DNA from: an uncultured beta proteobacterium
GTDB taxonomy: Bacteria > Pseudomonadota > Gammaproteobacteria > Burkholderiales > Rhodocyclaceae
DNA length: 64,000 bases
Reading direction: 5' to 3'
Assembly (NCBI GenBank): GCA_903886975.1
Contig: CAISOB010000064.1
Coordinates: 87,666-151,665, forward strand
In this document: in pieces, positions 16,641-24,776 of the stretch
Layout of the letters: each line of letters starts with the position of its first letter
Position numbering within the stretch: position 1 is the first letter of the stretch
Translations under genes and position numbers: made by a program
Notes under the pieces: generated by a model
The model's database searches: none
What the model saw: only the letters and a program-made list of their open reading frames with translations
What the model was told of the DNA's origin: nothing

Positions 16641-17196
16641 GCCGAGACAGTCGGGCATTTCGCTGATTGAACTCATCCTGTTCATCGTGATCATCGGCGC
16701 CGGCATCGCGGGCATCACCGTGACCTACGACACCGTCGTGCGTCGCAGCGCCGATCCGATGGTGCGCAAGCAGGCTCTGGTCATCGCCGAGTCGCTGCTG
16801 CTCGAAATCGAGCAGCAGGCATTCACCTGGTGCGATCCACAGGATGCCAATGTGTTGACGGCAACGAGCGCCGCCGGTTGCGCGCTGGCGGCCAACAATC
16901 AGAACAACATCGGCGGCCCGACTCCGAACACGGAATCGCGAGGCGATATCAACAATCCCTTCGACAACGTTGCCGACTACAGCGGATTTGCCGCGGCGGC
17001 CAGCGACATTATCGGGAACAATTCAGTCGCCGGTTACGCAGTCAATGTGGCCATCACTCGCGCCGGGGGCATTGCGCCGTACGCGGCGTTTCCCGCCGAT
17101 GCGGTGTTGCGTATTGCCGTTACGGTCAGCGGACATGGCGAGGTGATTACGCTGGTCGGCTACCGCGCCCGCTATGCGCCGAATGCGGCAGGCTGA
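16624..17196 (+). CDS. mshD: Minor pseudopilin MshD
   Basis: A 190-residue minor pilin. The leader MCKRTKPRQSG ends in Gly before ISLIELILFIVIIGAGIAG with Glu5, the characteristic MshD start. Further MshD features are YDTVVRRSADPMVRKQALVI and AESLLLEIEQQAFTWCDP. The ATG at 16624 lies inside the end of mshC and no clear ribosome site is seen, so translation is probably coupled. mshO starts 4 bp after the stop. Confidence 0.85.
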   Translation: MCKRTKPRQSGISLIELILFIVIIGAGIAGITVTYDTVVRRSADPMVRKQALVIAESLLLEIEQQAFTWCDPQDANVLTATSAAGCALAANNQNNIGGPTPNTESRGDINNPFDNVADYSGFAAAASDIIGNNSVAGYAVNVAITRAGGIAPYAAFPADAVLRIAVTVSGHGEVITLVGYRARYAPNAAG

Positions 17197-17200
17197 CGTC

Positions 17201-18028
17201 ATGAGTCGATGGCTGCAACGACGCGAGCAAGGCTTTACGCTGATCGAAATGATCATGGTGATTGCCATCACCGGCATCATCGCCGGCATGGTCGCCGTGT
17301 TCATCCGGCAGCCGATCGAAGCGTATGTCGATTCGGTCCGCCGCGCGGCATTGGCCGACATCGCCGATACGGCGGTACGGCGCATGGGCAGAGACTTACA
17401 AGGGGCGTTGGCCAACAGTGTGCGGATTGGCGGAGGCGGGCAGTTTCTTGAATTGATTCCGATCCGAGATGCCGGGCGCTATCGCGCCGAGGTCGGTACG
17501 GCGCCCGGCGATGATCCTCTGGATTTTACGAGCGCCGCGGACAATCGCTTCGACGTGCTGGGTCCGCCGGTCAGCGTCGTGGCGGGCGATAGTCTGGTTG
17601 TGTACAACTTGGGCATCCCGGGCGCCAGCGCCTACGATAATCCACTGACCAACCGCCGTGTCGCAGTATCGGGCGGAGCGAAGGTGACCTTCACGGCGAC
17701 GGCGAATCCGCTTCCCTTCGCTTCGCCGGGCAGCCGCTTTCAGATCACCGGCACGCCGGTTTCCTACGCCTGCGATCTCGGCACGGGAACGCTCTGGCGC
17801 TATTCAGGCTATGCCTTTCAGGCGGCACAGCCGGCCGCACTGGCGACTCTCGATGGATTTGCAGGGGTGACCAAGGCGGCGCTGGCAACAAGTGTTTCGG
17901 CATGCAATTTTTCTTACAGCCCGGGTGTGTTGCAGCATAGCGGGCTGGTATCAATTGCGCTGAGCATTACCCAGTCCGGCGAATCGGTCGTGCTTCAGTA
18001 TCAGGTCAATATGGATAACGTTCCATGA
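17201..18028 (+). CDS. mshO: Minor pseudopilin MshO
   Basis: A 275-residue minor pilin with leader MSRWLQRREQG and mature FTLIEMIMVIAITGIIAGMV (Glu5), followed by the MshO pattern VAVFIRQPIEAYVDSVRRAA and a larger beta-rich domain. The ATG at 17201 is preferred over an in-frame upstream codon inside mshD. The stop overlaps mshP (ATGA). MshO corresponds to the larger PilW/GspJ-like member of the minor pilin set. Confidence 0.88.
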   Translation: MSRWLQRREQGFTLIEMIMVIAITGIIAGMVAVFIRQPIEAYVDSVRRAALADIADTAVRRMGRDLQGALANSVRIGGGGQFLELIPIRDAGRYRAEVGTAPGDDPLDFTSAADNRFDVLGPPVSVVAGDSLVVYNLGIPGASAYDNPLTNRRVAVSGGAKVTFTATANPLPFASPGSRFQITGTPVSYACDLGTGTLWRYSGYAFQAAQPAALATLDGFAGVTKAALATSVSACNFSYSPGVLQHSGLVSIALSITQSGESVVLQYQVNMDNVP

Positions 18029-18534
18029 GTCACTTGTCGCTTCCTGGCCGCCGCATTCGAGAGGCAAGTGACGGATTCGTCTTGCCCAGCGCCATCTTTC
18101 TGCTGGTTATTCTGGCGGCGCTGGCGGCATTCATGGTCACGATCTCGACGACCCAAAGCACGACCTCTGCGCAGGACGTGCAGGGCGCGCGTGCCTATCA
18201 TGCGGCGCGGGCGGGACTCGAATGGGGGCTGTATCAAGTGCTTGATCCGACCAATGCCACGGTGGTTGCACCGGCAGCGCCCGCCTGGCCCAACATGCCA
18301 GGCTGCCCGGCGGCAACGGTATTGACGATTGAGGGGTTTGGCGTCGCGGTCAGTTGCGTTTCAAGCGACTATTCCGAAGCTGGCCTCAACCGGCGGATCC
18401 GGGTGTTTCATCTGGTCTCCCGAGCGAGTCTGGGGGTTGTCGGCACGGCGCTGTATATTGAACGTGAAGTTGCGGTTACTGCAAGCAAGTGCCGGACGCT
18501 CGACGGGGCGGCGCCTGATTACGCGTGTCCATGA
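18025..18534 (+). CDS. mshP: Minor pseudopilin MshP (PilX-like)
   Basis: A 169-residue protein with a type IV pilin-like N-terminus (REASDGF then VLPSAIFLLVILAALAAFM) that lacks the usual Glu5, as is common for MshP/PilX/GspK-like members, which sit at the pilus tip. A further motif is TTQSTTSAQDVQGARAYHAA. It begins in an ATGA overlap with mshO and ends in an ATGA overlap with mshQ, so it lies in a coupled run. Confidence 0.85.
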   Translation: MSHLSLPGRRIREASDGFVLPSAIFLLVILAALAAFMVTISTTQSTTSAQDVQGARAYHAARAGLEWGLYQVLDPTNATVVAPAAPAWPNMPGCPAATVLTIEGFGVAVSCVSSDYSEAGLNRRIRVFHLVSRASLGVVGTALYIEREVAVTASKCRTLDGAAPDYACP

Positions 18535-21500
18535 TCGGGGTGAATGTGATGTCTGCCTTGTTGTCTTTCATTGTCTGTTCCTGCCGCAGAGAGTCTGCAC
18601 GACGCCTATTGGCCTGCGTGGCTGCGTGCCTGCTGCTCCCCGTCGGCGCTTTCGCCGCAACTTACGGTTACGCATCGACGACACTGGGCTGGATTAACAA
18701 CGCCAGCCATACGGATGTGACCTGGGGCGGCGCCTCTCAATGCAGCGGCGGCTGGAATTCGACCCCGGTGGATGATGACCTGACGGCACCAATCAATATC
18801 GGATTCGCGTTTACCTTCGGCGCGACGGCTTACACCACGGTCAAAGTCATGTCGAACGGCCGCCTGGAGTTCGGTACGAGTACCTATTGTGGCTATGGCA
18901 CCGAGACGATCGGTCCGCCGCCGACATACCCCTATCCGTATCCCGACGCCAATATGAACAACACGATGCGCGTATACGGCGCCGATTTTTGTCCCGGCGG
19001 CGCTGCGGCACCGTGTGCGGGCCGGGTCACCTATGCGCAGCTCGGGACGGCGCCGTACCGTTCCTTCGTGGTGACCTGGTCGCAGATGAAGGAGTGGAAC
19101 AGCGGCAGCAGCCTGTTCAACGTGCAGATGATTCTTTACGAAAGCGGCGATTTCGTTTACCAGTACAAGGACATCGCCAATATTTCCCAAGGCGTCGGGC
19201 AGGTCGGCTATCAACTGACGTCCACCGACTATGTTCTCGTCGATGAGACCACGGTCAATTCACTGGCGTATTCGGCCATTCGCTTCTTCAAACCAACCGC
19301 CCCCATCGCCGAATACCGCTTCGACGAATGCAGCATCGGCGCCGCCAATACCGTGCTCGATTCCAGTGGCAACAGTCTTCACGGCACGCCGACCGGCGGC
19401 GTCACGACGGGTTCGAGCGGCATTATCTGCACGGCCTTCAACTTCAACGGGAGCAACGGCTATATTGCGGTTTCGGATAATGCGCTGTTGAATCCGCCCT
19501 ATGTCTCGGTGGCGGCCTGGGTGCGCCATAACACAGCGTCGTTCAAGACCTGGGAGACCATCCTGGCCAAGGGCGACACGACCTACCGTCTGCATCTGAA
19601 CGGCGGTTGCAGCATCAACGGAATCACCACGGGCAATGCCTTCACTTTCGGATTCAACGCCGGTTGCGGCAATGCCGATCTGAACTCCGGCATTGTCCCG
19701 GTCGCCGGCCAGTGGTATCACGTGGTCGGTACCTACGATGGCGTGACCATCAAGATCTTCGTCAATGGCGTGCTGACGAATTCGCAGGCGCTGTCGACCA
19801 CCATCGGTATCAATACCTACCCGCTTTACCTCGGTGAGAACGCTCAGCAGACGGGCCGTTACTGGTCGGGCGACATCGATGAAGTCAAGATTTTCAACCG
19901 CGCGCTGCCCGACAACGAAGTGCTGTCGATGTACGCCAATGAATCGCAGGGTTTGCAGCGTGATGGCAGCCTGCGGCTTTGCGCGGCGTGCAATGCCGCT
20001 CTCGGAAACTTCAACGCGTTTGACACGAGCATGGCGGCCGGGTCGGTCACCGGCGTGATCCGCACCAAGATCGCCGGACTGCCGCTGGCGAGCAGCACGG
20101 GCAACATTGACGTGGTTGCGCTGAACGCTGGCGCGCTGACGCCGTTTACCGGTAATGCCACCGTGCAATTTCTCGATGCGCACGACAATTCCGGGGCGAT
20201 GGATGCCAAGGGATGCCGCTCGTCGTGGACATTGATTTCCATGGACGCCGGTCTATCGGCTTTCACCTTTGCCTTTTCCGGCCAGAATCGGCTCTCGCTG
20301 CCGGCGATCGCCCCGGTCAATGCCTGGCCTGAAGTGCGCGTCAAAGTGATCAACGCATCGACGACGGCAAACTATGGCTGTTCGAACGATGCCTTCGCCA
20401 TCCGGCCGTCCTATCTCAACATCAGCGGCGCTACCGCCAAGGACGCCAATTGGCTGAGCGCCGGCACGACCCGGGCGCTGACCAACACCGCCGCCAGCGG
20501 CGGCAATGTGCATGCTGCCGGCACTCCCTTCTCCCTCGGCGGACTGGTGGCGATGAACGCGGCCGGGGTCACGGCCAGCAACTATCAGGGTCAGCCTGTT
20601 CTCGTGCCGGGCAATCTGATCCTGCCCGACCCGGCCTATTGTGACGCCAACGGCTACACCTGCGTACCGGGTAGCTTCAACGTCGCCAGTTGGGGATATG
20701 CGAGCGGAACGCTGTCGAGTACCACGGCCACCTACAGCGACGCCGGCGCATTCAGCTGGGAAGTCGAAGACCGGACGTTCGCCAAGGTGGACATGGCGGA
20801 CTCGACCAAGTCCCAACGCTATTTCCGCTCGAACGCGGTGATCAATACCGGCCGCTTCGTGCCGGCCAGCTACCAGCTGGTACTCAACACGCCAGCCTTG
20901 CAGACCTTCGGTTCGGCGTGCGGGGTGCGCAGCTTCACTTACCTGGGACAGCCCTTCGGTTATGCCACAACGCCTGCTGTCGGGGTCACGGCGATGAACG
21001 GCACGGCGGCGCCGGCGGCCACGCACAACTATCTCGGCGCTGCCGCCGGCGGCCTCTGGAAACTGGCTTCGTCAATGGCCTACAGCAGCGCGACCTGTAC
21101 CGCACCAACCCAGACCTGCGCACTGATCAGACAAAGCGGGACGACCCGGTTTACCACAAGCTATGCTCTTGGCACGGCGACGCCAGGTTGGGACGGGAGC
21201 AACCTTGCCGCCCAGATTGGCAATGCGACGATCGCGTCGAGCAATAATGGGGCTGGTACTCTGGGATTCGGTTCGACCGACAAGCTTGTCCTTTTCCGCG
21301 ACCCGATCACGCCAGGCGCGCCGTACACGGCGGCTGTCACCCTGGCGCTGCAACTGGACGACTACAGTGAGGCGGGCGCGCTTCCTGCCACCTGCGCGAG
21401 TGCGCCTTCAATTGCCGGCAATCCGACCTGCATCAGCGGCATCTTGGCAGCGACGCCGCTGGCATTCGATGCAGGGAGCACTTTCCGCTACGGTCGTCTG

Positions 21501-21935
21501 CGCCTCGGCAATGCCTACGGTTCGGAGTTGCTCGATTTGCCGATTCCCCTCGAGGCACAGTATTGGGATGCCGGTGGTTATTACGTAAGCAATGCCGGTG
21601 ACAGCTGTACAAGCTTCAATGTTTCCAGCATTATTCTTGCCGGCTTTACGCAGAATCTTGCCGCCTGCGAAACGCAGCTTGCGCCGTCCGGTTCACAGAC
21701 TTTGGTTGGCGGGAGGCTCCCGTTGCGCTTAACCAGGCCCGGTGCCAACAACGATGGCAGTGTCAACCTGGTGCTCAACGTTGGCGCTGCTGCTGCTGGT
21801 TCTACTTGTGTTACAGGCGCAGCAACACCTGCGACTGCTGCCAATATGCCATGGTTCGGCAACACCAACCCGACTGGGCGAGCAAGTTTCGGGGTGTATA
21901 AGACGCCCTTGATTTTTCGTCGGGAGAATTACTGA
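18531..21935 (+). CDS. mshQ: MshQ: large exported tip/adhesin-like protein with LamG and DUF6701
   Basis: A 1134-residue exported protein. The signal peptide (RRLLACVAACLLLPVGAFA) is followed by an N-terminal beta domain (about 20-260; GYASTTLGWINNA), a LamG/concanavalin-like domain (about 265-470; FNFNGSNGYIAVSDNALLN, VAAWVRHN, VNGVLTNSQAL, GDIDEVKIFNRALPDNEV), and a long C-terminal DUF6701 region typical of MshQ. The LamG fold suggests carbohydrate or surface binding at the pilus tip. Several starts are possible: the ATG at 18531 overlaps the mshP stop, and 18549 would give a shorter signal peptide. It is the last gene of the first half of the locus; a 131-bp AT-rich gap follows. Confidence 0.88.
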   Translation: MIGVNVMSALLSFIVCSCRRESARRLLACVAACLLLPVGAFAATYGYASTTLGWINNASHTDVTWGGASQCSGGWNSTPVDDDLTAPINIGFAFTFGATAYTTVKVMSNGRLEFGTSTYCGYGTETIGPPPTYPYPYPDANMNNTMRVYGADFCPGGAAAPCAGRVTYAQLGTAPYRSFVVTWSQMKEWNSGSSLFNVQMILYESGDFVYQYKDIANISQGVGQVGYQLTSTDYVLVDETTVNSLAYSAIRFFKPTAPIAEYRFDECSIGAANTVLDSSGNSLHGTPTGGVTTGSSGIICTAFNFNGSNGYIAVSDNALLNPPYVSVAAWVRHNTASFKTWETILAKGDTTYRLHLNGGCSINGITTGNAFTFGFNAGCGNADLNSGIVPVAGQWYHVVGTYDGVTIKIFVNGVLTNSQALSTTIGINTYPLYLGENAQQTGRYWSGDIDEVKIFNRALPDNEVLSMYANESQGLQRDGSLRLCAACNAALGNFNAFDTSMAAGSVTGVIRTKIAGLPLASSTGNIDVVALNAGALTPFTGNATVQFLDAHDNSGAMDAKGCRSSWTLISMDAGLSAFTFAFSGQNRLSLPAIAPVNAWPEVRVKVINASTTANYGCSNDAFAIRPSYLNISGATAKDANWLSAGTTRALTNTAASGGNVHAAGTPFSLGGLVAMNAAGVTASNYQGQPVLVPGNLILPDPAYCDANGYTCVPGSFNVASWGYASGTLSSTTATYSDAGAFSWEVEDRTFAKVDMADSTKSQRYFRSNAVINTGRFVPASYQLVLNTPALQTFGSACGVRSFTYLGQPFGYATTPAVGVTAMNGTAAPAATHNYLGAAAGGLWKLASSMAYSSATCTAPTQTCALIRQSGTTRFTTSYALGTATPGWDGSNLAAQIGNATIASSNNGAGTLGFGSTDKLVLFRDPITPGAPYTAAVTLALQLDDYSEAGALPATCASAPSIAGNPTCISGILAATPLAFDAGSTFRYGRLRLGNAYGSELLDLPIPLEAQYWDAGGYYVSNAGDSCTSFNVSSIILAGFTQNLAACETQLAPSGSQTLVGGRLPLRLTRPGANNDGSVNLVLNVGAAAAGSTCVTGAATPATAANMPWFGNTNPTGRASFGVYKTPLIFRRENY

Positions 21936-21997
21936 TCAGCGCATCACGCCTACGGTCGATTTACCGGATACAATTGTGTAGTGGGCCAGTGGTTTGT

Positions 21998-22053
21998 GGA
22001 ATAATTCCTTGTTATTTAATTAGTTAATAGATACTCTTAAACAAAAATATAAT
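21998..22053 (+). promoter_or_regulatory. AT-rich control region before mshI
   Basis: The 131-bp gap between mshQ and mshI turns strongly AT-rich here. It holds an 11-bp palindrome GGAATAATTCC (21998-22008), a TTGTTA hexamer (22009-22014) and a run of AT with several -10-like hexamers, before the GGAGG ribosome site. It probably carries the promoter for the second half of the locus (mshI to mshN). The TATAAT at 22048 is too close to the ATG at 22067 to serve comfortably as the -10, so the exact promoter is unclear. Confidence 0.4.
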
Positions 22054-22066
22054 TACTGGAGGAGGG

Positions 22067-23012
22067 ATGTCCGCGTTTTCCCCCGTTCGACGCAAGCCTG
22101 GCTGTCTGGCGATCTTGCCGCAAGGCAAGCGCATTTCGCTGGCCCATGTACTCCGCCGCGCCGGCGCCCGTCCAGAGATTTGCATGCTGGATTCCTTCGC
22201 CGTAGAGACCACCGAGCTTGAGGCCCTGCAACGCCTGCGCTCGGCGCGACAACTCAAGGCCTACGCGTGTACTACGCTAATGCCTTCTGGTGAATACAAT
22301 ATCGCCCAGCTCGATGCGCCCAATGTTCCGGCGGAGGAACGCAAGGAGGCTCTGCGTTGGGCGCTCAAGGGAATGGTCGATTATCCGCTGGAGACCGCTT
22401 GCGTTGATGTGCTGGACATTCCGATGCAGGGTGTCGGGCGGCAGGCCAGCGTGTTTGCCGTGTCAGCCGCCGAAAATCTGGTGCGCGCGCGCCGGACTTT
22501 TCTTTGAAGCGCGGATTCCGCTGCAGGTGATTGACATAGCGGAACTCGCACAGCGTAACGTTGCAGCCCTGTTGGAGGAAAAAGATCGCGGGCTGGCGTT
22601 TCTCAGGCTTGATGAAACGGGGGGGTTGTTGACGCTGACTTTCCATGGCGAGCTGATTGCCATGCGACGGATCGACGTCTCCGCAGTGCAATTGACCGGG
22701 AGCGATATGGAGCGGGGCGCCCAATCGATGGAACGTCTCGTTCTCGAACTCCAGCGCAGCCTCGACAACTTTGATCGGCAGTACGGTTTCATTTCAATTT
22801 CGAAATTGGTCTTTGCCATGAATCCGCGGGTAGAAGGCCTCGCCGCTTCGCTTGGCGAGAATATCTATGTGCCGGTGCAGGAAATGGACTTGGCTTCGGT
22901 CATGGATTTTCCGGCCGTGCCGGAACTGAGGGATATCCAGTGTCAGGCAATGAATCTTCTGGCGATCGGTGCGGCATTGCGTACATTTCGCGCCGATGAG
23001 GTGGCAATGTGA
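22067..23012 (+). CDS. mshI: MshI, PilM-like pilus protein, interrupted by a +1 frameshift
   Basis: Two reading frames together encode one MshI/PilM-like actin-fold protein. The first runs from the ATG at 22067 (GGAGGAGGG ribosome site) to a TGA at 22505-22507 and ends ENLVRARRTFL. The second carries on one base later as EARIPLQVIDIAELAQRNVA and runs to 23012. No start near the join would give a sensible second protein, and the continuity of family pattern across it is clear. The shift happens at TTT-CTT-TGA-A; dropping one base restores about 314 residues. It may be a mutation, a sequencing error, or a programmed +1 shift like that of prfB (CTT-TGA); no strong internal Shine-Dalgarno sequence precedes the site. 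The stop overlaps the next start. Confidence 0.75.
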
Positions 23013-23710
23013 GTCAGCAGATCAACCTATACGAGCCCCGCCTGTGGCCACGTCATGAACTGGCCACTTCGCGCAATCTGGGGATGGGCGCCGTGGCGCT
23101 GCTGGTGCTTATGATGGCCCTTGCCGCCTACGCGCGCTTTGAGGCCAACGAGAAAACGGAAGCGGCCGCGGTGTCCCAGAAGCAGGTGGCCGATGAACAG
23201 GAAAGATTGACAGCGCTCAGCAAGATAGTTGCGCAGCGCCGGATAGATCCGGCCCTGGCGGCCGAGGTGGAGACCGCCAAGTCGATGTTGACTGCCCGCA
23301 TGGAGATCATGGCCGTTCTGGATGCTGGCAAGCTGGGTAATGCGTCGGGTTTCTCGGCGTTCATGTCCGGTTTCGCGCGACAGGCGCAGAATGATTTGTG
23401 GCTGACCGGGTTTACGGTCAGTGCAGGTGGCGACGAAATCGAAATTCGCGGACGTCTGTTGGATCCGGCCAAGCTGCCGGCCTATGTGCAGAGCCTGAGC
23501 AGCGAGCCGGTTTTTCAAGGTCGCCGTTTTGCGGCGCTGGAGATGCACGGCGTAGATCCCGAGGATCAGAAAACGGAACCCGCCGGCGCCGTTAAAGTGG
23601 CGGTTCCCGATCTTCAGCCCGTGCCCAAATTGCCGCGTTTTGTCGAATTTGTCCTGCGTTCTGAAAACGGTGACGGAACGGACACCAACCGCGGCGAGGT
23701 CAAGCGATGA
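23009..23710 (+). CDS. PilN-like inner-membrane pilus alignment protein
   Basis: A 233-residue bitopic protein starting at a GTG that overlaps the mshI stop (GTGA). It has a short cytoplasmic N-terminus with the PilN signature QQINLYEPRLWP, one membrane segment (about 26-43; MGAVALLVLMMALAAYARF), a coiled-coil stretch, and a PilN-like ferredoxin-fold domain. The INLYxP motif is what PilM/MshI-type proteins bind in the type IV pilus inner-membrane complex, which matches the gene order. It is sometimes annotated as a second mshI part or mshI2. Confidence 0.85.
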   Translation: MSQQINLYEPRLWPRHELATSRNLGMGAVALLVLMMALAAYARFEANEKTEAAAVSQKQVADEQERLTALSKIVAQRRIDPALAAEVETAKSMLTARMEIMAVLDAGKLGNASGFSAFMSGFARQAQNDLWLTGFTVSAGGDEIEIRGRLLDPAKLPAYVQSLSSEPVFQGRRFAALEMHGVDPEDQKTEPAGAVKVAVPDLQPVPKLPRFVEFVLRSENGDGTDTNRGEVKR

Positions 23711-24396
23711 AGCGGGAATACCTCAAATGGGCCGCGCGCTATGATGCACTGCAGTCCCGTGAACGCTGGTTGGTGGCAGCGGCTGTGCTCGGCGGGATCG
23801 TTCTGCTCGGTTACACACTCTTCGTCGAACCGGCGCTGAAACGGTCGCAGCTGGCCGAGCGCAGCATGATTGAACAGCAAACGCAGCTTGCCGGTTTGCA
23901 GGCCCAGAGTGTTGCGTTGCAGTCCCCGGAACGGGATCCCGATGTTGCCGCACGCGCCGAGTTGGCCAGCCTGAAGAAACAATTGGCCGAGCTTGGCAGC
24001 CGCCTCGTAGCCATGGAAAGTTCGCTGGTTCCTCCGCAACGCGTGCCCGGTTTGCTGGAAGACATGATAGGACGCAAATCCAGTCTGCGTTTGCTTAGCC
24101 TAAAAACCCTGCCGGTGGCGCCGCTGCTCGACAAGAAGCCCGGTTCCGAAGAAACTGCGACGGAAAAGTCCGCGGGCAATCCGGCAAATTCCTCGGCAGG
24201 CCTCTTCAAGCATGGGATTGAGATCAGGCTGGAAGGAAGCTATGAGGAATTGGCCGCGTATCTCGATCGTCTTGAACGGTCGAAGTTGAAACTGATTTGG
24301 AGCAGCGTTTCACTTTCTGCCAACCGGCATCCGAAGCTGGTGCTTACGCTGACCGTCTATACCTTGAGTCTGGATCGCGCATGGCTGATCGTCTAA
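23707..24396 (+). CDS. mshJ: MshJ, PilO-like inner-membrane protein
   Basis: A 229-residue bitopic protein beginning in an ATGA overlap. It has an N-terminal amphipathic stretch (KWAARYDALQSRERW), a membrane segment (about 23-40; LVAAAVLGGIVLLGYTLFV), a coiled coil (about 45-110) and a C-terminal PilO/GspM-like domain (IEIRLEGSYEELAAYLDRLE). With the PilN-like protein it would form the periplasmic alignment complex that links the platform to the secretin. Confidence 0.86.
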   Translation: MKREYLKWAARYDALQSRERWLVAAAVLGGIVLLGYTLFVEPALKRSQLAERSMIEQQTQLAGLQAQSVALQSPERDPDVAARAELASLKKQLAELGSRLVAMESSLVPPQRVPGLLEDMIGRKSSLRLLSLKTLPVAPLLDKKPGSEETATEKSAGNPANSSAGLFKHGIEIRLEGSYEELAAYLDRLERSKLKLIWSSVSLSANRHPKLVLTLTVYTLSLDRAWLIV

Positions 24397-24776
24397 TACG
24401 CCTCCATCTCGGATTGTTTCTGATGCTTTCTGCGCTAGCCAGTGGATTGTCGGCACAAACGGGCATCTCTGATCCGACCCGCCCACCGATCGGATTTTCC
24501 GTCCCAGCGCCGGACGCGGGGGAAGTAACAGGCCCTGTGTTACAGTCGGTGATGATTCCAAGAAAGGGCAAGGCGATCGCAATTATCGGAGGGCAACAGG
24601 TCAGGCTGGGCGAAATGTACGGGGAAAGCCGCCTGACCAAGCTGTCTGAACGGGAAGCCATTCTCGAAGGACCGGCCGGAATCGAGCGTCTGATGCTGAC
24701 ACCGGGCATCGAAAAAACAAACATCATTACAAGATCGCCTGCGGCGAGACGGGCGCAGAGCGGGGGTAAACCATGA
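24381..24776 (+). CDS. mshK: MshK, PilP-like periplasmic protein
   Basis: A 131-residue protein with a signal peptide (LHLGLFLMLSALASGLSA) and the MshK/PilP-like core: DPTRPP, VLQSVMIPRKGKAIAIIGGQ, VRLGEMYGESRLTKLSE. I start it at the ATG at 24381 (MADRLIRL), which overlaps mshJ by 16 bp. PilP/MshK-type proteins connect the inner-membrane complex to the secretin encoded immediately downstream (ATGA overlap with mshL). Confidence 0.83.
   Translation: MADRLIRLHLGLFLMLSALASGLSAQTGISDPTRPPIGFSVPAPDAGEVTGPVLQSVMIPRKGKAIAIIGGQQVRLGEMYGESRLTKLSEREAILEGPAGIERLMLTPGIEKTNIITRSPAARRAQSGGKP

Noticed and set aside
22048..22053. Perfect TATAAT before mshI
   Set aside because: It is 14 bases from the ATG, so transcription would begin in the ribosome site; probably part of the general AT-rich stretch.
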